The notes: a model not told the origin generated them from the sequence alone. Numbered from the stretch's first letter, positions 49,384 through 60,407 are shown. The stretch: 64,000 nt of DNA from Clostridiales bacterium (GCA_029226975.1 JAQXZB010000010.1:1-64000); one strand, 5' to 3'. Program-made: numbers and translations.

Positions 49384-50571
49384 ATGAAGCTCAAACAAAA
49401 CTGGCTGCGTATTATACTGCTTATACTGGGCATTGCCGCGCTTGTGGCGTGTGTGTGGCTGTTTTTGCCCAAAATTCTTGCGGTTGCGGGGTATATTGCA
49501 CAGCTATTCATGCCGTTTATAATAGCGTATCTGTTTGCCAAGCTGGTTGACCCGCTGGCGGACTGGCTTCAGCGCAAGCTTAAAATTCCGCGAGGGCTTT
49601 CGGCGGTATTGGTAATCATATTCATAGTCGGAATTTTGGGCGGCGCGATTACCATGGCGGTTTGGAAGATAGTTGACGAGTTGCGCTCGCTTTATGACCA
49701 GTTCCCGGCAATATACGCAAATGCCAAGGAAACCGCGGGCATATTGGCTCAGAAATGGGCGGCGGTCTATAACAATCTGCCTGCCAATATGCAGGACTCG
49801 CTGTCAAATATCGGAGAACAGATTTCCGATGCGGCAACCTCGTTTATAAACCGCAAATCAACTCCCATGGTTGACTATGCTTCAAGGTTTGCAAAGGCTC
49901 TGCCGAAGGTGTTTGTGGCGGTAATAGTGTTTATTTTATCCACATACTTTATGATACAGGACAGCTCGCTTATCTCGAACGCGGCAAAGCGTATTGTGCC
50001 GGAGCGGTTTTACAGACGGCTCGATATTTTAAAGCAGGAGCTTATGAAGTATTTGGGCGGATATTTAAAGGCGCAGGGAATACTGATGCTTATAGCGTTT
50101 TTCATGCTCTTTTTAGAGCTTAGTATTGTCGGAGTGGAATATGCAATGCTCATTGCGCTGCTTATTGCATTTATTGACGCGCTGCCCTTTTTCGGCAGCG
50201 GACTGGTGCTGTGGCCCTGGGCTGTGGTTGCCTTTGCAAGCGGCAGACCGCGTATGGGCGTGTGGCTGATTATTGTTTATATAAGCGTTATGGTAATGCG
50301 CCGTTTCGCGGAGCCGAAGCTTGTGAGCAGCGGAATAGGAACAAATCCGATACTGACGCTGATGTCCATGTACATCGGCTATAAGATATTCAGCATAGGA
50401 GGTCTTATTTTAGGCCCCGTACTTCTGATGTTCGGCATAAGCCTTTACAAGGCGGGAATGTTCGACGGGATTTTACGCGGACTTAAAATATTTATTATAT
50501 TTACAAAGGAGCAGTGCCTGCTGCTTAAAAACTTTTTTATTAAACTGATAAGGAGTGATTGGAATGAGTGA
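49384..50571 (+). CDS. AI-2E/YtvI family membrane protein
   Basis: Multi-TM; PFIIAYLFAKLVDPLADWLQRKLKIPRGLSAVLV; IDALPFFGSGLVLWPWA. Confidence 0.87.
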   Translation: MKLKQNWLRIILLILGIAALVACVWLFLPKILAVAGYIAQLFMPFIIAYLFAKLVDPLADWLQRKLKIPRGLSAVLVIIFIVGILGGAITMAVWKIVDELRSLYDQFPAIYANAKETAGILAQKWAAVYNNLPANMQDSLSNIGEQISDAATSFINRKSTPMVDYASRFAKALPKVFVAVIVFILSTYFMIQDSSLISNAAKRIVPERFYRRLDILKQELMKYLGGYLKAQGILMLIAFFMLFLELSIVGVEYAMLIALLIAFIDALPFFGSGLVLWPWAVVAFASGRPRMGVWLIIVYISVMVMRRFAEPKLVSSGIGTNPILTLMSMYIGYKIFSIGGLILGPVLLMFGISLYKAGMFDGILRGLKIFIIFTKEQCLLLKNFFIKLIRSDWNE

Positions 50572-52483
50572 TAAATTTTATATCACAACAGCGATTGCGT
50601 ACACCTCAAGAAAGCCTCATATAGGCAATACCTATGAGATAATTTTAACGGACGCCATCGCAAGATTTAACCGTTTTTTGGGAAAGGATGTATTCTTCCT
50701 CACAGGAACGGATGAACACGGACAAAAAATCCAGGAGATTGCCGAGGCGGCGGGCATAACACCCAAGGAACACGTTGACGCAGTTGTTGAGGAAATAAGA
50801 AGCATTGCCGATATGCTTAACATAAGCTATGACAAGTTCATAAGAACTACGGATGATTACCACGAAAAAGCGGTACAGCAGATTTTTAAAAAGCTCTATG
50901 ACCAAGGCGATATATACAAGAGCGAATACGAGGGCTGGTATTGTACGCCCTGCGAGTCTTTCTGGACCGAAACACAGCTTAAGGACGGCAAATGCCCCGA
51001 CTGCGGCAGAGAGGTCAAAAAGACCAAGGAGGAAGCGTACTTCTTTAAAATGAGCAAGTACCAAGACAGGCTCATGCAGTATATTGAGGAGCACCCGGAG
51101 TTTATTCAGCCAGAATCCAGGAAAAAGGAAATGGTGAACAATTTCCTAAAGCCGGGACTCCAGGATTTATGCGTTTCAAGAACAAGCTTCTCATGGGGAA
51201 TACCCGTAAGCTTCGACCCCAAGCACGTTGTTTATGTGTGGATTGACGCACTTTCAAACTATATCACAGCTTTGGGCTATACCCCCGAGGAAAAGGGCGA
51301 GCTTTACAAAAAATACTGGCCGGCAGATGTGCATATAATCGGAAAGGATATTCTGCGTTTCCATACCATTTACTGGCCGATTATGCTCATGGCTCTGGGC
51401 GAGCCACTGCCCAAGCAGGTGTTCGGACACCCGTGGATGCTGTTCGGCGAGGAGAAGATGAGCAAATCAAGAGGCAATGTTATTTATGCCGAGGATTTGG
51501 TAAGACATTTCGGCGTTGACGCGGTAAGGTATTATTCACTGCATGAAATGCCCTTCCAGCAGGACGGAAACATTACCTATGAGGTGTTTATAAGCCGCTT
51601 TAATTCCGACCTGGCAAATACATTGGGAAATCTGGTAAACAGAACTGTTTCGATGATTAACAAGTATTTTGACGGAATAATCCCCGACCCCTGCGCCCCC
51701 GGTGATTTTGACGAGGATTTAAAGGGCATTGCTTCGGGTGCGGTGGCAAAAATTGAGGAGAAAATGAAAACTCTCCATGTTGCTGACAGTATAGACGAGA
51801 TTTGGGCGGTTGTAAACCGTGCGAACAAGTATATAGACGAAACAACACCATGGATTTTGGCAAAGAACGAGGAAACCAAGCCAAGACTGGGTACGGTTTT
51901 ATACAACCTTGCGGAAGCAATAAGAATTATAGCCGCGCTTTTGTCCTCATTCATGCCCGAAACCTCCAAAAAAATCGCAGAGCAGATAGGTGCGTCGGAG
52001 CTTAGTTATGAGAGCACAAAGACCTTCGGAACGCTCCGGGCGGGAACAAAGGTAGGCGAGGCTGTGCCCCTGTTTGCCAGAATTGATGCCGAAGCAAAGA
52101 TGGCAGAGCTTGAAGCGGAGCTTGCCGCAGAAGAGAAGCCCGAAATAGAGCCGTATAAGGATTATATCGAGTTTGAGGAGTTTGAGAAGCTTGATATAAG
52201 AGTGGGCAAGGTTATAGAATGTGAGAGGGTTAAAAAATCCAAGAAGCTTTTGAGATTTATTCTTGACGTGGGCGGCGAACAGCGCCAGATTTTGTCGGGA
52301 ATATCCCAGTTCCATGACCCCGAGGAGCTCCTCGGCAAAAACGTGCTGTTTGTGGCGAATTTAAAGCCCAGAAAGATTATGGGGCTGGAATCAAACGGAA
52401 TGATTTTATCCGCCGAGTACAAGGATGAGCTTACAGTGCTTACAACCTTAAAGGATATACAAAGCGGAGCAGTAATGGTATAA
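50564..52483 (+). CDS. metG: Methionyl-tRNA synthetase with C-terminal tRNA-binding domain
   Basis: YITTAIAYTSRKPHIGNTYE; Zn site CTPCESFW...CPDCG; KMSKSRGNV; C-terminal EKLDIRVGKVIECERV. Confidence 0.97.
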   Translation: MSDKFYITTAIAYTSRKPHIGNTYEIILTDAIARFNRFLGKDVFFLTGTDEHGQKIQEIAEAAGITPKEHVDAVVEEIRSIADMLNISYDKFIRTTDDYHEKAVQQIFKKLYDQGDIYKSEYEGWYCTPCESFWTETQLKDGKCPDCGREVKKTKEEAYFFKMSKYQDRLMQYIEEHPEFIQPESRKKEMVNNFLKPGLQDLCVSRTSFSWGIPVSFDPKHVVYVWIDALSNYITALGYTPEEKGELYKKYWPADVHIIGKDILRFHTIYWPIMLMALGEPLPKQVFGHPWMLFGEEKMSKSRGNVIYAEDLVRHFGVDAVRYYSLHEMPFQQDGNITYEVFISRFNSDLANTLGNLVNRTVSMINKYFDGIIPDPCAPGDFDEDLKGIASGAVAKIEEKMKTLHVADSIDEIWAVVNRANKYIDETTPWILAKNEETKPRLGTVLYNLAEAIRIIAALLSSFMPETSKKIAEQIGASELSYESTKTFGTLRAGTKVGEAVPLFARIDAEAKMAELEAELAAEEKPEIEPYKDYIEFEEFEKLDIRVGKVIECERVKKSKKLLRFILDVGGEQRQILSGISQFHDPEELLGKNVLFVANLKPRKIMGLESNGMILSAEYKDELTVLTTLKDIQSGAVMV

Positions 52484-52508
52484 CATAAAAAGTGGGGAGG
52501 GGAGCAAT

Positions 52509-53852
52509 ATGGCAATCACTCTTGAAAACACAATCGCCGCGCTGTTAAAGGCGAAAAAATACAAGACCTTAAGAGATATTCTCGCTGCCACCAACGAGGC
52601 AGATATAGCCGCATTGTTTGATGAGCTTCCGGAGGAAAATCTCCCCGTACTTTTCAGGCTTATGCCGAAGGATTTGGCGGCGGATACCTTTGCGCTGATG
52701 GACGCGGATTTGCAGGAGCTTTTGATAAAGGGCTTCAGCGACAGCGAGCTTAAGGAAGTCTTAGACGAGCTTTACCTGGACGATGTGGCGGATATTGTTG
52801 ATGAAATGCCCGCTAACGTGGTAAAGCGTATTCTTGCCAACAGCACCCCGGAAAAACGCCGCCAGATAAACGAGATTTTAAAATATCCCGAGGACAGCGC
52901 GGGAAGCCTTATGACAATCGAGTATATAAGCCTGCGGCTTAAAATGACGGTAAAAGAGGCGATAAAGCGCATAAAGCGTACAATTTCCGATAAGGAAACC
53001 ATCTACACCTGTTATGTTACGGACGATAACAGAAAGCTGCTTGGATATGTTTCGGTAAAAAATCTGCTTATTGCGGATTTGGACGAAAAAATCAGCGATA
53101 TAATGGACACCATTCCCGTCTGGGTGCACACCCATGACGACAAGGAGGACGTGGCGAAAAAGATGAGCAAATACGACTTCGCCACCATGGCAGTCGTGGA
53201 CGATGAAATGCGCCTTGTGGGAATTATCACCTTTGACGACGCTATAGACGTTATGCAGGAGGAAACCACCGAGGACTTAGAGCGAATGGCGGCTATTGCG
53301 CCGACGGAGGACGGATATTTTAAAACGCCGGATATAATTCATGCCAAAAACAGAATTGTATGGCTTTTGATACTAATGCTTTCCGCGGCAATAACCGGCT
53401 CGATTTTGGCAAAATACGAAGCGGCGTTTTCCGCAGTACCGATTTTGGTATCGTTTATCCCGATGCTGATGGGAACGGGCGGAAACTGCGGCGCGCAAAG
53501 CTCCACCATGATTATACGGGGAATGGCGGTTGACGATATAAAGCTGTCGGACTTTTTCAAGGTTTTGTGGACGGAGCTTAGAGTTTCTTTAATGCTGAGC
53601 ATTGCTCTTGCGGTGGTAAACGGAGCCAGAATTGTGCTGATGTACAAGGATACACGCCTTGCGGCAGTGATTTCCCTGGCAATTGTGTTGATTGTAATAA
53701 TGTCGCAGGTAATAGGCTGTACACTGCCCATGCTGGCAAAGCGTTTAAAGCTCGACCCGGCAGTAATGGCGTCGCCGCTGATCACAACCATAGTGGACGC
53801 AGGCTCGATTATGATTTATTTCACCATAGCAACAAAATTTTTCGCAATATAG
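52509..53852 (+). CDS. mgtE: Magnesium transporter MgtE
   Basis: N-domain, CBS pair, TM domain with GTGGNCGAQSSTMIIRGMA. Confidence 0.96.
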   Translation: MAITLENTIAALLKAKKYKTLRDILAATNEADIAALFDELPEENLPVLFRLMPKDLAADTFALMDADLQELLIKGFSDSELKEVLDELYLDDVADIVDEMPANVVKRILANSTPEKRRQINEILKYPEDSAGSLMTIEYISLRLKMTVKEAIKRIKRTISDKETIYTCYVTDDNRKLLGYVSVKNLLIADLDEKISDIMDTIPVWVHTHDDKEDVAKKMSKYDFATMAVVDDEMRLVGIITFDDAIDVMQEETTEDLERMAAIAPTEDGYFKTPDIIHAKNRIVWLLILMLSAAITGSILAKYEAAFSAVPILVSFIPMLMGTGGNCGAQSSTMIIRGMAVDDIKLSDFFKVLWTELRVSLMLSIALAVVNGARIVLMYKDTRLAAVISLAIVLIVIMSQVIGCTLPMLAKRLKLDPAVMASPLITTIVDAGSIMIYFTIATKFFAI

Positions 53853-53872
53853 AAGGGGCCAAAGCCCCTTCT
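53851..53872. terminator. Bidirectional terminator between mgtE and convergent small ORF
   Basis: AGAAGGGGC-caaa-GCCCCTTCT. Confidence 0.8.
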
Positions 53873-53999
53873 ATTCCCGTATATATACTCCCTGTTCCTC
53901 GATATAATCGAGAATTTCCTGAACCGCTTCCTCGGGCCAGAACTCGGAAAGCTTATCGTTCTCTTCCTTGTGGGGAGTCTTTTTTTCTTTTTCGTCCAT
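53871..53999 (-). CDS. Small protein, 42 aa, unknown function (not in supplied ORF track)
   Basis: MDEKEKKTPHKEENDKLSEFWPEEAVQEILDYIEEQGVYIRE*; SD GGAGG, promoter 54030-54058, terminator at stop. Confidence 0.72.
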   Translation of the reverse strand: MDEKEKKTPHKEENDKLSEFWPEEAVQEILDYIEEQGVYIRE

Positions 54000-54029
54000 G
54001 AATACCGCCTCCAATGCCGTTATTTGCAT

Positions 54030-54058
54030 ATTATATCATACTTTTTTTCAAAATACAA
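54030..54058 (-). promoter_or_regulatory. Promoter of the 42-aa ORF
   Basis: Minus strand TTGTAT, 17 bp, TATAAT. Confidence 0.65.
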
Positions 54059-54144
54059 GTTTTTGACGATATTCTTTGAATAAATCAGAGTAATCATGGC
54101 TCTCCGCTCCCGAAGCAGTCGGCCGCATACGGCGATATTATCGG

Positions 54145-54762
54145 TTAAAGAACATTTTCGGCACTTGTTACGGGTCTGGGATTGCTCATGTCATTCCATA
54201 CAAAAACCTTTACTTTGTCATATTCCGCATCTACAGAAAACGGAACGGAGCTGCTGCCGTCATAATTATATGTTCCCACATATGTGCATATGTCATTGTT
54301 GTAGCATACAAGCATGATAAGGCAATTATCGGGAAGATTGCGTGGTGTGACGGTAAAGGTATTGCCGTTTTGTGTTGTAGCTGTGTTGGGCAGAAAATGT
54401 ATGGTTGCGCGGGTAAGAGAACTATTTGATGAGCCAATAGAAATGCTTTGCCATTGCTCTTTATTACCGTTGTAATATACGTCGGTCAAGCTTGAACAAT
54501 TATCGAATGCGCTTCTGCCAATAGAAGTAACACCGTTTTCGATAATGACGCTTTTAACGTTCGATGCGGACCATGGGGAATCAAAAAAATGACTCATATA
54601 TCCCGTACCGCTTATGGTGAGGGTGCCGTTGTCATCCAGTACCCAGGTGATGTTCGCACCACAGGTGCCGCTTTCTTGTGCTCCGGCGGTGATATTCGTT
54701 GCCGAAAACAGGCATATCAAGGCGCAGAGCGTAAACATTAAACCTAAAATTTTTTTCTTCAT
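54145..54762 (-). CDS. Secreted BspA-type leucine-rich-repeat protein, short
   Basis: Signal peptide MKKKILGLMFTLCALICLFSATNITAGA; NGTLTISGTGYMS; VIIENGVTSIGRSAFDNCSSLTDVYYNG. Confidence 0.82.
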   Translation of the reverse strand: MKKKILGLMFTLCALICLFSATNITAGAQESGTCGANITWVLDDNGTLTISGTGYMSHFFDSPWSASNVKSVIIENGVTSIGRSAFDNCSSLTDVYYNGNKEQWQSISIGSSNSSLTRATIHFLPNTATTQNGNTFTVTPRNLPDNCLIMLVCYNNDICTYVGTYNYDGSSSVPFSVDAEYDKVKVFVWNDMSNPRPVTSAENVL

Positions 54763-54845
54763 AGAAAAAACTTCCTTAAAAAATTTAGTAAATTAAAAAA
54801 GTGCGCCAACCGGAGTTAAATGATTATAAGGAAGTTATAAGAAAT

Positions 54846-54879
54846 GGCGATACAATGGGGTATTGAGCGTTGTATCGCC
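54846..54879. terminator. 10-bp stem hairpin downstream of recombinase gene
   Basis: GGCGATACAA-14 nt-TTGTATCGCC; weak T tract. Confidence 0.4.
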
Positions 54880-54903
54880 GCATTGTTTATCAAATAAAAA
54901 TAT

Positions 54904-56541
<1,638 letters not shown>

Positions 56542-56555
56542 TTATCTCCTTTCCG

Positions 56556-56605
56556 ACAGCCGGATATGATAAATACTACAATAATATTGTATCATATCCA
56601 ACTGT
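56556..56605. promoter_or_regulatory. Imperfect inverted repeat overlapping the recombinase promoter
   Basis: ACAGccGGATATGAT...ATCATATCCaaCTGT; minus-strand TTGACT-17-TACAAT overlaps. Confidence 0.6.
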
Positions 56606-56622
56606 CAAAGTCAATGTTTATA

Positions 56623-56790
56623 TTATCGTGTAATAAGGCTTTTTAGCTTGCTATAAATATCGTCTTGAGCCTTATCATTGAAGTGAGCATATACCATATA
56701 TGTTGTAGTGCCGATTTTTACTTTAAAGTTAAGGTTATCGTATTTTTTTAATTCGTCTCCGGTTTTGATAAAGGTCTTTGATTTAACCAT
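56623..56790 (-). CDS. TnpW-like small transposon protein
   Basis: MVKSKTFIKTGDELKKYDNLNFKVKIGTTTYMVYAHFNDKAQDDIYSKLKSLITR; SD AGGAGG; upstream of recombinase. Confidence 0.65.
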   Translation of the reverse strand: MVKSKTFIKTGDELKKYDNLNFKVKIGTTTYMVYAHFNDKAQDDIYSKLKSLITR

Positions 56791-57011
56791 CGCCCCACCT
56801 CCTCGTTTTAAGTATTCGTTATTGCTGCCGTTTATAAGACATTTAAAGCACAGGTACATTGTAGCTTTTGTGTACGTAGTATTTAGATGTTGGAGTTTAT
56901 ATCTTCTTTCAGCCACTTATAAATTGTTGCCAAATGGTTATTATCTGACACTGCTCATTCTCCTTTGGGATTGTATTTGTGAGTTGATAATTCAATTAAA
57001 TCACAAAAAGC

Positions 57012-57040
57012 TTGATTTGTAAAGAACTTTGAGGTATAAT
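57012..57040 (+). promoter_or_regulatory. Promoter of DUF6076-like gene
   Basis: TTGATT, 17 bp, TATAAT. Confidence 0.65.
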
Positions 57041-57093
57041 ATAACTAACAGAAAAAATAAAAAATACAATTCACATAAAAAGGGGGATTTTAC

Positions 57094-58122
57094 TTGAAAA
57101 AACACATTGATATGCCGAATATACCGCATATGGATAATGCCGTCATGGCTGTAAACGTAGATTTCAAGAAGAAAAAAGAGCATATTATAATCGGAGAATT
57201 TGAAGATGTAAACCATTATATCCGCACAGGTCAAAAATTTGAAATTATTTTCGACCAAACCAGACCCATAGCCTCTTTCTTTCTTGATATATCGCCTGAC
57301 GCGGAATTTTTTTCAACGGTTAAAGCAATTTTATGCAGTAATTTATATAAAAGAGACTGTGCGAATATAATTGAAAATCTGTATGCTGAAGAAAACCCTT
57401 TGATAAAGTTTACTGCTATAAATTTATGGCAGGAATATATGCGGGAAATGGAGTGTCCCAAAAAGGATGCTAACGGTTTTGTAGATCGGATAGAGGAAAT
57501 TACATTGCCCTTTAGGTATAATTTAATGGATGCTGTTTTAAAATGGCAAAGAATAAGTCCGCTTAATCCTCTCTGTGATATGCCGTATGAATATTTTAAA
57601 TATCCGCTGCAGACACTCTTTATTGCTGATACGGCAAAAACAAAGGAATACGCGCTGTCAAATAACACAATTCTTCCGCTTATACTGTATTATCTGAAAA
57701 TAATATATGAAAATAAAAAATATTTTGGCTACTGCAAGGTATGCGGCAGGCTGTTCCTTGCTCCCGATGTGAACAAGACGGTAATCTGTTCGGACAAGTG
57801 CAGGAAGAAACAGCAAAAAATCAACAAGCAGAAATATGATGACGCAACTCGTGATGTGGATTATGAGCGCGCATACCGCAATGAAAAGATGTATTGGTAC
57901 AACAGAATACAAAAAGCAAAGAAGCATAATCTTGATGAGGCATCTCTTACTGAAATAACGAAAGCCTATGATGAATTTAAGCGTGCTGCAAATAAGAAGA
58001 AAAGGCAGGTCAAGGAAGGCTTGCTCAACGTTACCGCATTTGCCGTCTGGTACCTCGATAAGCGGTGCGAAATTGATGATTTGATGCAGAAATACGGATT
58101 TGATAAAAGAGGGAAAGAATGA
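57094..58122 (+). CDS. Accessory-element protein, DUF6076-like, with zinc-finger-like motif
   Basis: 342 aa; YCKVCGRLFLAPDVNKTVICSDKCRKKQQKINKQKYDD. Confidence 0.7.
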   Translation: MKKHIDMPNIPHMDNAVMAVNVDFKKKKEHIIIGEFEDVNHYIRTGQKFEIIFDQTRPIASFFLDISPDAEFFSTVKAILCSNLYKRDCANIIENLYAEENPLIKFTAINLWQEYMREMECPKKDANGFVDRIEEITLPFRYNLMDAVLKWQRISPLNPLCDMPYEYFKYPLQTLFIADTAKTKEYALSNNTILPLILYYLKIIYENKKYFGYCKVCGRLFLAPDVNKTVICSDKCRKKQQKINKQKYDDATRDVDYERAYRNEKMYWYNRIQKAKKHNLDEASLTEITKAYDEFKRAANKKKRQVKEGLLNVTAFAVWYLDKRCEIDDLMQKYGFDKRGKE

Positions 58123-58156
58123 TATATGAGCAAAATACAATTAAAGGGAGATAAAA

Positions 58157-58318
58157 ATGTGGCAATACATAAAAATTTCGCGCAGTATTGATGATGATCA
58201 TATTATTGAGCTTGCCTTAGATATTATTGGAAATATCAAATACAGAAATCCCATAAATCTTAGTGAGCATGCAAGTGAGCTTTGGAAGAAAAACATATCC
58301 TTGAAAGGAAGCCGCTGA
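58157..58318 (+). CDS. Small ORF, 53 aa, unknown (possible remnant)
   Basis: MWQYIKISRSIDDDHIIELALDIIGNIKYRNPINLSEHASELWKKNISLKGSR*; AAGGGAG upstream. Confidence 0.4.
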   Translation: MWQYIKISRSIDDDHIIELALDIIGNIKYRNPINLSEHASELWKKNISLKGSR

Positions 58319-58416
58319 TAAAGACGGTGAATGGATTGTTAATAAAGGCGATTAGTCAGCAATGATTGGTCGCTTTTTTAATACAAATAATATTCCTAAC
58401 TCCTAATATACAAGGA

Positions 58417-58525
58417 GTATTAAAAGGGTAAATAATACGCGCATAACAGCCATTTAATACGCGCAAAGAAAAATTTTGGGAGTATTAAATGTGCGATTTA
58501 GGAGTATTAAAAATATAAATAATAC
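58417..58525. repeat. Dyad-symmetric array of six TAATAC/GTATTA sites
   Basis: GTATTA at 58417, 58482, 58504; TAATAC at 58433, 58455, 58520; mirrored offsets 16-22-27-22-16 about 58471. Confidence 0.9.
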
Positions 58526-58559
58526 GCGTAAAATTCACAAGCGATAGGAAAGGAATATG

Positions 58560-59640
58560 AAAAAATGAGACATTATCTGCTGGTTGACAATATACTGGAT
58601 TTTGTTAATGAGTTCGGTTTGGTTCACGAGGATTAGGTGACAGCGTTCTATAAAAAAGAGTTTAAAGAGGAGGACGGCATGGAACTTGGACGATTGGAGG
58701 AACAATTTATTGTCAATACATTAAGCGAAATCCAAAGGCTCATCTAATCAGCAGAAAAAAAGATAGACAAGCTTATGAGGTATCGTATGAAGCGTATAAG
58801 ACTCTCAGAACGATGGGTATGAGATAAAAGACAATTACATATGCAGTGGTTCATTCGTCGAAAATTACGTTGACACTGATACCAGATAATGACAATTATT
58901 TGATTCACAAGATTCAAAATGCTGTTGCAGATGCGTTAGCAACAACAGATTGCGGATGTGAAACTTTTATAAAAATAGAGTCATATATATCTGGTGATGT
59001 GCCGAGCGGATGCTATGTGGCAGTCAATGCCGACATGGATAAAAGTACATTAAAAGGCATAAAAAAATGAGTCAAAAAAATCCGTTAAAAAATAGGACAA
59101 AAAGGCAAAAAAAACTATAGGGTTTTTTCCATTGAGGCCCCGAAGGCAAAAAAACACTAAAGCGAATGTGCGAAATTTGGCATATCTATGCGGTTTGTCG
59201 GGGGTTGAAAAACAAAAAAATTATACAAGGATTTGAATACGAGTATAAAAAGGCCGTTTTCAGAAACATATTAAAAAAAGGACATTTAAGGTGATATAAA
59301 AATGGAAAGACATATGTGGAAAAGTACACAAAAGACACCGTAGCTTATGACCGATTATCCGTCAGCAGAAACATCTATGCATAACCAAATGGATATGCTG
59401 ATTAAAAAGGGCTATGTAAAGAAGAAAACAGGTAGTGAGAAATAAGCCGAACAGTAACCGAACAAATAAGAATACAGAAGGACTTAAAGAACAAGAAATA
59501 TATCAAGAAACAGAATACGATATGCAAGACGCTCCTTCGGATAAAAATACTCTGATTCATACCGGATAAAGTATTTTTATCTTATAAAACTCGGTTTGGA
59601 AGCGTTAAGGTCGCTCTTTGCTGATAGCTATGGAGATGAA
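58560..59640 (+). pseudogene. Decayed mobile-element coding sequence (fragmentary ORFs)
   Basis: Only short fragments, e.g. MRHYLLVDNILDFVNEFGLVHED*, YKNGKTYVEKYTKDTVAYDRLSVSRNIYA*, TDYPSAETSMHNQMDMLIKKGYVKKKTGSEK*. Confidence 0.45.
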
Positions 59641-59739
59641 TGTTAAAAGAGCTGCCTGTAGATGGGAGGCCGGATATGAGTGATACATACAATAATTTAT
59701 CTGTCCCCCAAAACACCATAGAAGCCTTTTTGAGATTAT

Positions 59740-59843
59740 ATAATATAAATTATTGAGAAAATAATAATAAAAAAAATAAATAATAAAAAATAATCATTAA
59801 AATAAATAATTTTTATTATATATTTATTTTTAAAAATTAAATC
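59740..59843. other. Extremely A/T-rich segment
   Basis: Almost exclusively A and T over about 100 bp (attattgagaaaataataataaaaaaaataaataataaaaaataatc...). Confidence 0.85.
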
Positions 59844-60128
59844 CCGAAGAAGTGTGTGAAATGGAAAGAGAAAAGCGAAGTATACAGAGGCTCAGAAAAG
59901 ATGGGTAAATGTTGGCGTAATATATTGGGTGATTATGTCTATGGTATCGTTTCTCGCAGAAGGCATCTTGGGTATGATGCATGACCGGTTATTTGAGTTT
60001 TTTTCAGATATAGCGAGATATTTTGTTATATAGGCAAAAATGCAATAAAAAAACATTTAACTCTTGACAAATAGATGTTTTTGTGGTATTATAATCCCGA
60101 ATTTGACAGTTTAAAAATCAAAAAAGCC

Positions 60129-60353
60129 CTACAAATGGCTGTATGATCGCATTTGCCGGGCTTTTGCTATGTCATGATTTTGTAGTATGTGTTTTTTCTT
60201 TGTAGCTGCATAAAAACCATCGTATTTTTCCTCATTTAATATTTTTTCTTCATTAAGACTGTAGATCTTCTTTTCAGCAACTTCTCCGTCATCTGTAACA
60301 GTTTTACGGCAGATAAAGCGTTTGTAATCGCTCTGACGATATTTTTCACGCAA
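60129..60353 (-). pseudogene. Truncated IS1634-family transposase fragment
   Basis: YKRFICRKTVTDDGEVAEKKIYSLNEEKILNEEKYDGFYAATKKK resembles the ...EKYDGFYAV... segment of IS1634-type transposases. Confidence 0.6.
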
Positions 60354-60380
60354 CTTTTCATCACCCCTCTATATTATATC

Positions 60381-60407
60381 ACAAACCACCACAAACCACC
60401 ACAAACT
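60381..60407. repeat. 10-bp tandem direct repeat
   Basis: (ACAAACCACC)x2 + ACAAACT. Confidence 0.8.

Noticed and set aside
52484-52508. M-box riboswitch upstream of mgtE
   Set aside because: Only 25 bp separate metG and mgtE, too short for an M-box; no such structure present.
54096-54317. 73-aa + strand ORF near the BspA-like gene
   Set aside because: No SD, biased composition, antisense to a convincing signal-peptide protein.
54145-54762. BspA-like gene as a truncated pseudogene
   Set aside because: It has an intact signal peptide, LRR core and a C-terminus typical of complete short clostridial surface proteins, so I treat it as intact.
57231-58140. Minus-strand ORFs of 145 and 160 aa opposite the DUF6076-like gene
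   Set aside because: Translations lack domain-like features and overlap a + strand gene with good promoter and start.
58846-59070. 74-aa ORF (SSKITLTLIPDNDNYLIHKIQNAVADALATTDCGCETFIKIES...) as a functional gene
   Set aside because: GTG start without a clear SD, surrounded by decayed frames; could be real, but I cannot support it beyond an element remnant.
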